Source of the DNA: Spirodela intermedia
Taxonomy: Eukaryota; Streptophyta; Magnoliopsida; Alismatales; Araceae
Length of the DNA stretch: 64,000 bases
Assembly: GCA_902729315.2 (NCBI GenBank)
Contig: LR746272.1
Span: 124,001-188,000, forward strand
Reading direction: 5' to 3'
Position 1 is the first letter of the stretch. Every line of letters starts with the position of its first letter. A model generated the notes under the pieces. The model did no database searches and was not told the origin of the DNA. It was given only the letters and a program-made list of their open reading frames with translations. A program made the translations under genes and the position numbers. Below, piece by piece: positions 49,487 to 63,194 of this stretch.

Positions 49487-52400
49487 ATGAGGACGAACCA
49501 AGCAGGAGGAGAAACAGCAGCTAGCAGAGGGGACATGGGTGGCGGAGGGCCGCCGGGTAAGCTATGGCTTTACGTTTCCGTTCCCAATTCCCCAATGCTT
49601 GTTTTACTTTTACGAGAATCAGGCTTCTCCCCCTTGGAACTTATTGACGACCGTCCCCGAATGCCACCAGGTAGAGCCGGATCGAGTTGAGACCTGTCAC
49701 GTTATCGCTTCTCCGAGTACCGCCTTTCCTTGAATTCCGACAATGGAGATGGATTCAATGGACTTTCCTCCGCCCTCCCTCTCCTCCCCCTCCCGCATCG
49801 TTCGGATCCTGTTTCGTCTTCCTTCCTCCTCTTTTCCCTTTTCGCCATAATGCTTCCTGGAGTTACCCTTCCGCCAGATCTCTCTCTCTCTCTCTGCATT
49901 GCACGAGGTGAGGCGAGTGAAATCCGAGCGGAATGGAGGAAATCGAAGATCACTATTATTTTCCCCATCAATTTGATATGATGATTATCCTGGTTCGTGT
50001 GAAGAGTCGATCTGTTGACTTCTGCAATCCCCTATTCATGCTGACCTGGCCAGTCGTCTCCACCCCCGTAATTTGCAGAGTCCAGCTCTCGATGCACCTT
50101 ACGAGAAGCTTCAAAGCTGACTTCTTTCGGGAAACCTTTGCGACCCGGGAAAAGGCCGCGGAATAAATGGCTTCCCTTCCTGTGGAATTCGTCGACGAGA
50201 GGACCGGTAGAAAGGTTGAGGCGTCTCTGAATAAAAGATTTTGAGCAGAACTTAATTGACTCCGGGGTGTCTTTGACCCGTCACATCGAAGGGCCAGCTT
50301 GGAAACTGGAATACCTCCGATTTTGAGATCCACCGGAGACAGAAACACCACTGCTTGAGCTTTGTTCTCTGGTTTTCAATTGTTCGATCGTTCTCGCTGA
50401 TATTAAACCGGGTTTCTCTGTAGCATGTGGGTGCTTCTTTGTAGCTTGCTCCCGCGGCTTGGCCAGGCACTGCTTTTGAAATTCCTGCCGGGTGTATGCG
50501 CATCATCGCCCACTTCCTAAACCCCTTAAAGACACCATATTTTTTATGACCCTCTAATGTTCTTTTGTCTGATCGTCTCGGTGCAGATGGAAGCGCGACA
50601 TGCACAGAGGAGAACGCGGATGAGGAGACCGCTGCTTGTCTGTCGCCAGCTTCAACGAAGACCAGCGCTTTTGATGTTTCTCAGCCATCAATCCCCAGAC
50701 GGACGAGTGACGGGGTGCGGTGCAGATTAAAGCGCAGTATCTTCATCGTCTTGTTTAAAGCGAAGATTAACCTCTTGTTGCCTTGCGGGCCCGCAGCGAT
50801 CCTCCTCCACCATCTGACGCAGAAGCATGTGAGAATTTAATCCCCCACTATTCGTGCTTATTTCCCCGCCGGTTACCATCATGTTGAACTACAATGCTTC
50901 CTTCTTTTCACATCATGGAAGTGAAAACGCCCATTCTGCGGCATCTTTTCACGGGTTCCCTGCTCGCCCGGGAGCTCATAAAACATCACATGTCTTCAGG
51001 AAACCTCCACGGAAATCTCATTGTCAATCATAGTTACGTATTGTCCACAGTTTGCCTGCTCGTTCTGGCTTTGAAGAACTTAATCAGCTTTTTGATGCTA
51101 CCGATACCTGGTCCCACGATATAATTGACCAAGTTGCTTGGCTGGATCGGGAATGATCTTTAATATGTACCCATTCAGTTCAGAGCCAAGTCTGTCTGAG
51201 GGATGAATCGTGACTAAGCAGGTCCAATCAAGCTCGGCTTTCCCTCTTCTTGAATCGTTCTTCTGTGCCGAGTTGTCCAGCCTCGCGTATAGTTTATCCA
51301 TGCAGAGATGTGTTTGTAGCAGATGCTCTGCTACAAACACATCTCTGCATGTAATGAAACTCGTAGAGCTCGTCTGCAATCAAATAATTTTGCATCTGAT
51401 GTCAGGGATAGAATATCTGCAAGCCCGGCTAGTTTTAATCCCTTGCTCTTTGAACTGCAGGGGTGGGTGTTCATTTTGAGCTTGATAGGCATAACTCCAC
51501 TAGCTGAGCGGTTAGGTTATGCGACGGAGTAAGCGTTCCAAGCATAACTCCCTTTTGTGTCTCTCCTCCTTTCCTGTCTACGCCCCCCAAGCTGCGTTCT
51601 CTAACTGATTCCTATGGATATCTGACGTGTTTTTTTCTTGCGGGGGCTGCAGACAGCTGGCATACTATACTGGGCCTACAGGTGCGTCTTTCTCTTCCAT
51701 CATCTCATTCATGAAATGAGTGGCCACAGAGCCTCAGATGATTCCTGCCAATGCATGCTTTGTCCTATGAAAACCGGAGCGGTTCTTTGACGTTGTTGTT
51801 AACTTGGGGTTGTTTCAATTTCAGTCGGGGGGCTTCTGAATGCTACATTTGGAAATGCGACCGAAATGATAATCTCAATCTACGCTCTGAAAAATGGGAT
51901 GATTCGTGTTGTCCAGCAATCGTTGCTGGGTTCTATCTTGTCCAACATGCTCCTAGTTCTCGGGTGTGCTTTTTTAGCTGGCGGGATCGTCCATCATAGA
52001 AAAGATCAAGTCTTTAACAAGGTAGAACGCCCGCTACATAAAGATGGCTTGTTTCTCTGCGTATGTGCATTCAATCTTGCATAAGAGGAAATCCATTAGT
52101 GAACTGTGGGAAAGACAAAGTTTTTGTTCTTACCTTCGTGAATGGAAAGCTTAGTAAAAGAGTTACCATTTTTGACAGGCAGCTGCTGTGGTGAACTCAG
52201 GATTGCTGTTGATGGCTGTCATGGGTCTGATGTTCCCGGCTGTTCTTCACTTTACCGGTTCAGAGGTGGAATATGGAAAATCAGAGATTGCCCTTTCAAG
52301 GTTTAGCAGCTGCATTATGCTGGTCGCTTATGCAAGCTACCTTTTCTTTCAACTGAAGAGTCATCGCAGTGCCTACAACCCTATCGAGGAGGTGAGAGAT

Positions 52401-55400
52401 CCAATCATAAAGCCGCTCTATCAAATGCTTAAAAGAGTTGGGTGAATCATCAAATTTTCTGGTGTTCATTTTTGTATTTTTTGCTTATAGCTGTGGAACA
52501 CCAATATTCCAGAAAACTGCTCCCGGAACATCTACATCTCTGCAGTCAGACTGGTTTAACGTCCAGTTTGACTGATGTTGGAGGTTCCATCCGTTTTATC
52601 CATCGAGTGGGAGGAATTGGATGTTTTTAAACTAGAGACTTGTACTCACTCTGGTCATCTTATTGCCTAATAGTCAAGAAACTATTTATGGACTTATAAA
52701 ACTTGGCTGGTTCATAAAATCTGGCAGTGAGTTCCTCTAACATGAGGCTCCGCTATCAGACAATGAAAAACTATGTTCCCTCAGTTAGATCCATGATGGA
52801 ATGTGATGGGGAACACCACACAGCAGCAATGTGTGAGTCTAGTCTGACCTTGGAATTGGCACTTGGGAATATTTTCTTTCTTTTGTGAATTTTGAGCTCC
52901 AAGCCGGTAGATTTGTGAAAGGAATTCTATTATGGTATTCGTTGGCCTTTTACTCTAGCCTTACCCTTTGTTTGGATCTTCCTACCAGCATTTGTCTGGA
53001 ATTTGCACTGTTTTTCTCAAAATAGAGCATTTTTGCTTCATCTCTCGCTTGCGTCAAGTTTTATTCGACTTCAAGGAAAGGAATGATATCGTCTGGCTCT
53101 TATCTGATGAAGTATCTGTCGCTGGTGAATAGGTACAGGAAGAGGGAACCACCAATGACGACCCCTGTGAAGATGAGGAGCCAGAGATATCACTATGGGA
53201 AGCAATAGTATGGCTTGCTATTTTGACTGTGTGGATTTCAGTACTATCCGGATACCTCGTGGATGCCATACAGGTATTTTTTGTGAGAATCTCAATTCAT
53301 TTGGTTTATATGAAACGCATAAGCCAGGCTTCTGTTGGCTATGAATATTCTCTTTATGTGGCTTAAATTGGGAAGGGGATGGTTCTGTATAGGGTCCAGA
53401 GTTGGATAGCAAAAGGCGACGCCCTTTAGAGGAGGCACACAGTTTGAGCTCCACATCTTTGCTTGGCATCCTAAGTGGATTTATGCTCCGGGAAACGGGG
53501 CTAAAGAAATGCAAGAATTCTGATCATTTGATGAAGGTTGACCAATACTAAATAAAGTGGAAACGTGTTTCATTAATTAGAAGGATAAAAGGGCATCAGA
53601 TAAAGACACCGATAAAATGCTAAATTTTGTATCTTGAGATTCTTCCCAAATGCTAAATTTAGTTAATGATGGTTTTTCTCTTTTTCTGCCAACTTTAGTA
53701 AAGCTGAAATCACCAAGCTGTAGGTGGATGTGATCGGACTCCCTCACAGAAACTTTCGTGTTCGACCTATTCATTTCAGACTTTAACAAGTACTCTTCTT
53801 CGACTCAGTGATAGGTGGCACGGTTGGCTTTGTCCCTTTATGTTGTGGGTACACTTTGCTTCCGACATGAATGTGCTCGTGGGCTTGTCAGTGAATCACA
53901 TGGAAGTAGAATTCACCAAAGTCTTGTCAACTGGAGTTTCTTCTGAATGACATAATCTTCCGACTCTTGCTGGTAAACTTGGGTTTAAAATTTTATGAGA
54001 TCGAATCTGCATGGGAAATGGATGAGTTGCCCTCCTAAAGACAGATCGGGCCCGAGAAAAGTAGTATCACATGTGAATCATGCTGAATCCAGACTAAATC
54101 GTCTACCTCACGGGAGACCCTCAACCAAATCGGATCAAGTCTAACTGGGGTTGTGCTTGAAAAGTATCGGGGTGTTGTTAGGCTATGGACTAACCGAATT
54201 GCTCTCGTTTTAACTCTAACTAACTTAAGAGTTACACAGAAGGCAGTCTTGGCATATTTTAGTCATCGGCTGACGGTTAATAATCGTTCGTGGCCTTACA
54301 TTATTGAATTTAGTGCACTATTTTTAATTAAAAGTATCGTGTTCCTCTCAGGGCGCATCCGAATCTTTGAATATGCCAGTGGCTTTTATTAGTGTCATTT
54401 TACTTCCTATTGTTGGAAATGCTGCTGAACATGCGAGTGCGGTCATGTTTGCCGTGAAAAACAAGCTTGTAAGTCGATGTAGTGCGTTTGTATTGTGAAT
54501 TTCTACTCTCTGAAGGTTTTTGTCTTCTGATCATTGTTTGACCTGCTTTCTGCTCAGGACATCACCTTGGGGGTTGCAATTGGATCGTCTACTCAAATAT
54601 CAATGTTTGTGGTAGGTGTCCCCCCCACTTGCTCTTAAACTGTCTAATTCATTCTTTTAATCGCTGATAATCGGTTATTTGATTTTTCGTTTCTATGTGC
54701 TGCGTTAAAATGAATGGATCAATGATGATCTACTTATTTTGCTTGGTGCTTGTATCCACGTATATTGTTTAAGTGGGTCGGAGGCTATGAAGCTGCTGTA
54801 TTGTTTTGTCTTGATTAGCAAAGGTGTCTAGGAATGAATCACAGATGATTTATAATATCGATTCCTTTCCTAATGTACTAGCAGGAACGAGTATTCACGT
54901 AGAACTGAAGAACGAAGTCGTGGTTGTATCATTTAAAGAGACATTTTTTGGGTTTTTTTTTGTCTTTGCTGCAGATCCCTTTTTGTGTGGTTATTGGTTG
55001 GATCATGGGGAAGGAAATGGACTTGAATTTTCAGCTATTTGAGACAGCTACGCTGTTTTTAACGGTGTTGGTTGTGGCGTTCCTACTCCAGGTTTGTTTC
55101 TGATACTTTCTGCGTCAAGGCACGCCGAGGAGTGTTTCTGGGTTATTAATCTCTTTAGTATTCATTACATGGATTTTTAGCGTTGGAAAAAAATCGTATA
55201 TTTCGTTCTCTTCGATGGCTACTTTACTTTAATTTCATTTTCCTCTCAATCCCCGCGGTATTCGTTTCCCCTCCACGAATAATGCATTCTGATTACTGGC
55301 CTCGAAGCCACGCTCCCCACGGCTTGGGCTTTCACCCCTGAGATATCCTTTGGCTTTGGTGTTTTATGCAGGAGGGCACGGCGAACTATTTCAAAGGATT

Positions 55401-55822
55401 GATGCTCATCCTGTCCTATCTGATAGTTGCGGCGAGCTTCTTCGTGCACAAGGATCCCAGCAGTAAGCAGCGAATCCCTTGACCTCGTCCAGATTTTGTA
55501 CCGATTACCCGGCCTCCGCCCTTTCCTCGCGCCGTATTTTCTCCGTTCCGGTCGCCGGCATTCGTCGCGACGCTTTGGCCGGGGTGCCGCTTTAACGAGG
55601 ATCAATCACGTCCTGTGCCGGGGCAAGTTAACTGCTTGTCCTGTACGCACGCTGTGGCGATGATGCACTGTATCCACGTCCAGATAGTGACCCCGGGGGA
55701 GGGAGAGAAGATCATGGAGAAGAAGAGCGGTCTCTTTGCATGGTGGTATGACCTGGGTGGAACACCTGGCTGACTGAGTACATGTCTGTCTGTCTGGTTT
55801 GCTTGCAGAAGACGACGACTGA
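49487..55822 (+). CDS. CAX: Vacuolar cation/proton exchanger (CAX2-like), copy 2
   Basis: Intact duplicate of the CAX gene at the left of the window. Exons: 49487-49556, 50587-50828, 51461-51528, 51653-51681, 51825-52021, 52179-52391, 53139-53273, 54352-54468, 54558-54611, 54975-55091, 55372-55462, 55809-55822. All lengths and phases equal copy 1; 448 aa, or 432 aa from the in-frame ATG at 49535. Both alpha-repeat motifs and the acidic loop are retained. Coding changes I saw are Arg69 to Cys in the N-terminal tail and Met353 to Val eight residues after GNAAEH. Intron 2 carries a ~159-bp deletion with a hairpin insertion. No stop or frameshift was found, so it is presumably functional. Confidence 0.93.
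51299..51351. repeat. Perfect inverted repeat in CAX copy 2 intron 2
   Basis: Arms 51299-51322 and 51328-51351 are exact reverse complements (24 bp) around the 5-base loop ATGCT. Copy 1 has the left-arm start at 2178-2193 and the centre at 2353-2370, but not the right arm, and has ~159 bp more between them. Confidence 0.95.
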
Positions 55823-56490
55823 AGTGTTTCAAGCATCAGGTAGTCGCCGCTCCTGGGATCGGCTCTGCGCAACTACACGCCCCCTGCCATTGTGTTCCAT
55901 CTGTGAGAAGGACGAGGTAAAACCGAAGAAAGCGGCGGGCTTCAGGGGCTGGGACCATTTATTTCTTCTTCCATCGGGAGCGCCCCAGAGGGGCGGAGCG
56001 AGCGTGCCGACATTCTGGCGCGGTGTTCATTCAGCTCTTCTTAGGTATAGTACTGTACGTTCGTAACGATCATTTATATGTTGTTCGCAAGCTTCGCGAA
56101 AAATAGGGGTCGACCGTTCGGCCCCGATACGTGTAAAAAAGGATCAGGAATAAAAAATAATGTTCAGTTATTCGACCTTCCATTCCATTCCATTCCAGTG
56201 TTGCCTGCCTGCCTGCCTGCCTGCCTGCTGCGGGCCACCCGTGGCCTAGAGAGCGCCGGCCATCAGCGACGAGCGAGAAACCACGAGGATCACACGCACA
56301 GCTGGATCTTTTCACCGGCAGATAGCTGATAGATGGCCACCGAGGGGAACCAATCGGAGCCACGGATAGAGAACCAGAACAAAGGCACACCCATGAGAAA
56401 AAAACATCTTCCGAGTTTGTCACAGTCAGTTGGTTCGTTCTTTTAGTGAGAAGAAGAGAGAGAGGGAGAGAGGGAGAGAGAGAGAGAATC
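55823..56490. other. CAX copy 2 3' flank converging on RPN5 copy 2
   Basis: Equivalent of 6872-7586 without coding sequence. It has two more TGCC units than copy 1, a 29-bp deletion near 56346 and a shorter GGGAGA array at 56455-56487. Confidence 0.55.
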
Positions 56491-59400
56491 TCAAGTGGTG
56501 AGCTTGCCGGCAGCTTTGTGAACCATGGTCTCCTTGTGGATTTGGTGGCAGCTCTTCTCCACAAGATCGAGCAGCTTCTCCAAGTTCATCGCCCATGAGT
56601 TGAGAACGTCGTTGCTGTTCTTCGTCGCCTGAAAGCATACGACCCCCAGCGTCCGGTCGATCTTGCAGACCAAGGCCTTGGACACCACCATCTCCGACAT
56701 ATGGTTCTCCGTTTCCTGTTGAAGCAGAGCACAACTTGGAGTTGACATGTCCAGAGGCGCGCCAAAAAAACAAAAAAAAAAACTGGGGGAAAGAAGAAAC
56801 GAAAAGACTACTTCGCCGCTTGGGGGAAAAAAAACGAAGAGAAGTTTTTCGTTTTCTTCTTCTTTTCAGCATAACAGGTAAAAAAGAGAGAGAGAGCGAG
56901 AGAGAGAGAGTGAGAGAGAGAGAGAGAGAAACCAAGAGGAACAGGAGGGTCTCTGACAAAGAAGAAAACCTGTAAACTGAGGCACAAGAGATCCGCGAGC
57001 CTCTTCAAGGTGATGTTGGAATAGTATTTTGCCACAACCAAGATATTCTGGGAAAAAAAAAACAACAAGATGGTAAATAAATGACAAAGATAAACGGGAT
57101 AACAAGTAAAATCAACCTGAGAAAATCTCACATGTTCAATTATTCTCTCTTTAAGATCTTCTGCCGCTTTCTCACCAAGAGAGCCTCCAAGAATGTTCTT
57201 CTCATTCTCAAACTCGTCCTTATACGTCTCCCAAAGTCTCGTCCACTGTACTACCTCCATTGTAACGAGTTGCTTTAAGAGCAACCTAAAAAAAGGAAAA
57301 AAAAAAAAAGCGCATCCAACAGCAGACACAATATGGGAAGTTAGAAAAATTCCAATTTTGAGAACCTTAAAGAGTTAAGAAATGTACCTAAAATTTGGGA
57401 TTTCAGATAAGTTCTTATCTTCCAAGGTGGAGTTAAGAAGGCTGGACTGCATTGGACCATGGGGTGACAGTGCTAGATACCAGCAAATTTTCCTCAAAAC
57501 CTAAAATTTCCAATTCGGGTCACACGATATTCAGTAAGTTTCAAAGAAGTACGGTATACAGCATGATGAGTTACCGGAATCCAGAGTGCTGGGTTCTCTT
57601 TCACAGAAGGGATGTCATAGATGGCTTTGTAACAGCGGCAGATCTCGAGGTAATCATTGCTATGCGAGTAATATCTACATCATGAAAACAAAAATCTAAT
57701 CAGATATTATACATCAATGTTTCCAGATATTATACAAGAAAGAATTCAACCATCTTGCCCTTATATTATTTGACAAAACTAAAAGATAATGCGTGGAGGA
57801 TGAAAAAATAATTAATGCGTTTCTCATCTCTACCGCGTCCAATTTTTGGGTAGCAAATCGCTAAACCTTTTCAATCAACAATTTTCAACTGAAAAAAAAA
57901 ACACTTTTCTCAATTTAAAATAAAGAAAAAGGAAGGTCTAGCTGTTGTTCAAAAAAACTCGGATTATTACAAAAAGAAGAAAAGTACGAAAAAAACATAA
58001 AATTCAGGAATTCTCAGCCCAAGAGAAAAACAGAAAATTCCAATAAAACTCGGAATCCAAGAGTAGAAGCAGACTTAATCAAAAGAGCAGTTAAAACATA
58101 AATGTTCTTTGAAATTCTGAGAATCTTGGTAGTGGCATCACAATCGATTCCAACAAGTCATATCCCCGTGATTAAGATATTACGTTCGCACATATCTTTC
58201 ACCAAAATGATGGAAAACTTTATGCTGATTCATGCGGGGAATAATGGAGACAAGTAAATCAAATTTCTTCTTGACGTGATATACCCATGCTATTTATAGC
58301 AAGATTCCAAATTTCTCCTAGCTTCAAGAATCTGCATAATGGGAAGTGTTCCTAGATTACATTTAATTCCACCTTCTTACAAGCACTGCGTCATCTCCTT
58401 TTGTGGCATATCCCACCACATCTTAAACATTTAACAGCATCATCATATTTCCTAGACCAAAGCTATCAAGATCACTGATTTCCTTTTGAACAAGGGGAAT
58501 CTTTTGTGAGGGATTAGCTCCCACGTAGCAGATGGCTATTCCTCCACAGGCGCAGTTCCGTTATATAAGGGTATGAAATCTCAATGTTTCAATATTCTCT
58601 TCACCCGGCTGGCTTCTCCCTCGCACCAGGGCCAACAGGACAGCAGCTATAGTGACCGATGCCAACTGATGAGAGTATAATGCTCCATTTCTCTAAGTAA
58701 CAGCGTCACCACCTTAAAAAAGGATAAGTCGAATAAATATTATCCACCTACATTACCATTTCATTATCCGTGTTTCTGGTAGAAGCGTTGGCAATGTTGG
58801 CAAAGAAAGTTGTCCAGTATAATGTTTAACACGATAGAGTTTAAAAATCAAACAATCTCATGTATGGTTCATAATAACGCTTCCAGATACAATCCAGATG
58901 TACAGCCATCCAATTCATTCTTTGCAAAACAAATGTTCACAATCGATACATGTACAAAAAAATGTACATGTTTGTAGATGTGGATACTGGAGAAAATGAA
59001 ACCATCCACAAACACCGGATGGATTTGACAAATCTTCATTTCATAAGCTCAACGGACACATTAAAACAGTAATGGAAAATGGCTTACCTAATCATCAGTT
59101 CATAGTAAATGCGCTTCAATTCTAGAAGTGTAGGTACATCAGGGGGGGCCTCCTCCACAATATTATCTCCTTCCTTGGGCTTTTTCGCTTTTGAAACATC
59201 TGCATCAAAGACTCGAGGGCTGATCTTCCTGGAAAGAATTTGCGCTCTAACGTAGTCCTGACGATCTAAACATAAACGAACCTGGAAAAATTCATTCGTG
59301 AATGCTGCATTTAGGGTACACATTATATCATCAGACAACTACGAAAAAAATCGTGCGAAATAAATATACAACCCTACTTGTTCAAGGATGAACGCTATCT

Positions 59401-61563
59401 TCTCCGTTTTTGCCATGGCTCCAAATGTTTCCACCTGTGGTAGTCAAAAATACAAAAAAACAAAGTATCATTAAAGCACTCGTAGTCTATAAATCATTAT
59501 AGACATTTTTGAAGTTGAACGAAAAATCGCAACTATAAAATACTGTCAACCATGCCGGGAACATATTCTTACGGCAATTTCTTGCATTAGGTCGGCAGCT
59601 TCAGCAATAAGTCCCTGTTCTTCTTTGATCTTAGCAAGTCTTTTAATGAGGCGCGCTCTCTCTATCTCAACATAGATCTGCAGAAAAAGGAGAAGATTTG
59701 AAAAAAATGATGACTGATGCCCAACAAATGGCTATGCCACGGTGATAAGGATTTAATACCATCACCAGCGTACTAACCTTCCCCGCTGAGACACTGTTCA
59801 GCGTTTTAATCAACTCAATGCGTGTTTCAATATCAGGAGTCTCATCAATATATTGCATTGCTTGTTGTACCATTGCTGTCACAGCCTGTTTGCCAATAAA
59901 ATACGGGGGAAAAAGTGCTAGTCAAACGCCGTGGGATTTGGGGAATGCTTTAGCAAAGTAACGATGATCAATAAATGTTCACAAAACAAAGATTCCTCCC
60001 AAACTTTTCCCCAACAACTTTTTCATTTGCTTACCAAGCACATTTATGAGGGGCTTTCCATCATGCTGAGATAAATACTCTACTGACCTTTGCTCGAGTC
60101 ATATTTAATGAGGATATTGCTGACTCCCTAGATCCATACTAACCGTCCAGCTCACCATGTTTATATAAATTTCAATTCAAGTTGGCTCATCTGTATTAAA
60201 CTGCTCTTCAGAGTCCACCAGTCAAGTTTCGGAAAAAGCATTAAAACGTATCGATAGCTGATTGAAAAAAAAAACCCTATAAAAAAATATAATAGCATGT
60301 AAAACTAAAAACATATCCAATGCTCATAAAAGATTTCATACCCATGTTGACCTACATAACAAAAAAAGGGTAACTGTTGGGAAACATATCAGTCTCATAG
60401 TGCAGTCTTCGTTAATTAAACGAAAAATGGCAGGTAACCAAGAGGATTTAATTTATGCAAAAAAAGCTACCTAACCTAACATGGAACGGGAGAACCAATG
60501 TATGCAGTACAAGTGCGAGTATATTCAGTACAAATTTTTTAATGTAATTTAGTGACGGATATGTGCTTCCATATAGTATGCATCTTTTCACGCTTTCATA
60601 AACAGAAGGATGTTCATCTGTAGTGTGCTCATGGCAGAACGAAAGTTTTTCGAAAAACCCATGCTCATGCATGTTTTTTTTCTTTCTAATGCATTCATGA
60701 AAAAAGAAAAACTGATCCTTGAGTTACCTGCTTAAGTTGCCCCCTTCTCTTGGAAAGCAAAATAATCTGGTCATTCAGAGTCTTCCAGGCTCGAGCTTCA
60801 TAGCAAAGCTGAATTATTGAGGTAACTGCATTCCTTGTTGCAGTGACGTCACCAGCAAGCCTTGCTTGCTTTTCCACATTTAACAGATACTCTATAGAAG
60901 AATCGAGATTGCCTTCCTGTGGATACGCAATAGCAGAGGCACATAGGTGGGAGGAAATCCAGTAAGAGTGATTTTAAAACTAAGAATGCATACAGTATGA
61001 AACAGATCTTCACATCCAAAATTGGATAGGAAGCCATCTGCAAAATGTACTCAGGTACAGGAAATTAACATAAAGAGTCTAACTAAATCCCATGAACCCA
61101 GGAAAAGGAACGGGTTGAAGTCGCCAAATCTACATAACAAAGATTCAACAGAAAATTCTCGATATATTATAAGCACCTGCTGTAGTTTTCTATTAGACAT
61201 AATTTTTCAGTGTTTGGATTCAACCAGACTCACCCCCTTACGTTACACTCTATTCGCCTTTGGCTAATCTGAGGCTTCATATTCATCCACCACCCCTCGT
61301 ACCCTCATAAAGTTTGGATGAACTCACAGGTTTACGTCCAAAGAATATGTTCCAAACACATAAACATATTCAGGGGTACTTCACGAAACCCTAAACCTTG
61401 AAACTCAATTGATGTGCAGTTGTTTTGCCTTTGGGCATGAAAATTAGCCTCACGATTTGAATTCCCACTCGTTATCCGTATTTGCAACGCCAATGTCCGC
61501 GGAAAAAACACCTCCCGAGAACGGATGGCACGTGTATGAGAATCGGTCACCGAAACTCACCAT
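56491..61563 (-). CDS. RPN5: 26S proteasome lid subunit RPN5, copy 2
   Basis: Intact duplicate of RPN5. Segments 5' to 3' on the minus strand: 61561-61563, 60728-60916, 59778-59885, 59573-59677, 59378-59434, 59088-59281, 57575-57674, 57388-57500, 57132-57285, 56970-57047, 56491-56715. Every length equals copy 1, giving 441 aa. I saw only silent or intronic differences, for example Tyr TAC to TAT in WYLALSPHG. The probable start is again an ATG directly followed by a GT donor (61559-61560). Introns keep the poly-A and GA tracts with altered lengths. With no disabling change and unchanged protein, this copy is either very recent or allelic. Confidence 0.95.
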
Positions 61564-62472
61564 GGGTAAGTTCCAGATCCAGAAACCAAAAGAGACTACG
61601 GCATATTTTCCTTGTACGGAGGAACGCCAGAGCCCCTCAAGATGCAGAGCCAAAACTGCGGCAGCCAACCCAGTTTCTAGCAAATAAAGACCAAATCAAG
61701 GGGCAGTGGCGTGATGCTGGGGGCTACGAACAATAACTGGTACATAGGGGAACGAAGAGGAAGAAGGGAGCGGATCCGGAATCTCGAAGGGCAGCGAGCT
61801 GCCACAATCTATAGACGACGAGTGGTCGAAAATATAAAACCAATGGCGAAGAAGCGGAATCGAAACAGCAGCATCGACGACGAAATAGAACAAAGGAAAG
61901 CCGGGGGAGACAGGGGGGACGAACCATAGCTCGCGGTGTTCTCTGCGGCAGCGGCGAAGTAATGGGTTCCTCGACCGGAGACGGACCCTTTTCTCCTTTC
62001 CTTGGGCAGAAAGAAGGATGACTGTCTCACAGTCGCTGTAACCCCACCCCTCTTACCAGACGCGATCGAAGAAGGTAGGCGAACTAGTAGAGGATTGTAA
62101 GTATTGGAAGTTTATATCCAGATTTTTACGTTTTACGTTTTCCCTTGTCAAATATTTATTTATGTTTTAACCGTGATTTATTCGGTGAGGAGTGAGGTGA
62201 TAGACTAGAAACACAATTTATACTAAAGGTAGGTAGGATGGTATTTTTGCAGAAATAAACCCATCAGTACGCCGACCGTACTTAAGGATAGAAGCGGCGG
62301 GCAGCGGACTGCGGGATGGTTAGGAGCTGAAGGTGAGGACAACGGAGCCTCTCACTCCGATCGGCTTCTTCTCCGCGACATTGCTTTCCCCTCCGGCGAA
62401 CGGAATCGGGAGCCTGGATTCCGACCTACTCTGAAAGCTCTACTCTGCTTTCTCTCTCTGTCTCTCTGTCTC

Positions 62473-62529
<57 letters not shown>

Positions 62530-63194
62530 CTTCTATTTCCGCTATGGAAGTCGCGCGCTCAGACCTCACGATCAGCTGCACAGATCCTCGACCCTGATCC
62601 TTGCCGAGTACCGCCTCCAGGTGAAGTGTGCGTTTCCCTCCTAGCCTCCCTCGTTCTTCAGTGGTTGAATTCCCTTCTCGTCAAAAGGCTGTCCGGACGG
62701 AGTGAATTTCAGTCGTCCTCCTGTGTGTCGCGGTTGACTTGAACACAGATGGCGTGGGTCAAATTTTCCACCGTAGACAGGATAACTCGGAGGACGTTTT
62801 GGGCGTTCTTCACAAGTCCGCATTCGGATTTGGGGGGGTTGAACTTCAAAGGACTACTCGACTCGTCATCCGTCACCACCATTTCTGCGTTTCTTTCAAA
62901 GTCTTGCAGCTCAAGGCTCTCTCAGTGTGAAAGCCCTATGAAGTTTACGGCGTGAAATTTTATTGAATTTCAATTTTCCATTGACAACGTAATCTTTGAT
63001 GTAGCACTCCTCCTTTATTCCAATGCACTGTTTTATTGATTCTGTAAGTAGTTGTGATATCTTTGTGAGATTGCCTTGTTCGTTTCACATAAACTGGTGT
63101 CCACCAACTCCACAGCTTGCTTGCAGTCATCTCTATTTTTTGCCCGAAAGCTTCATTCGTCTGCTCAATGCTATGAATCCTTCACAGGGAACAG
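61564..63194. promoter_or_regulatory. Divergent RPN5/NXD1 region, copy 2
   Basis: Nearly identical to 12657-14287, with the compound microsatellite at about 62450-62526, the 17-codon uORF starting at 62544 and the probable leader intron. The lack of visible change here exceeds that in the CAX introns. Confidence 0.5.
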
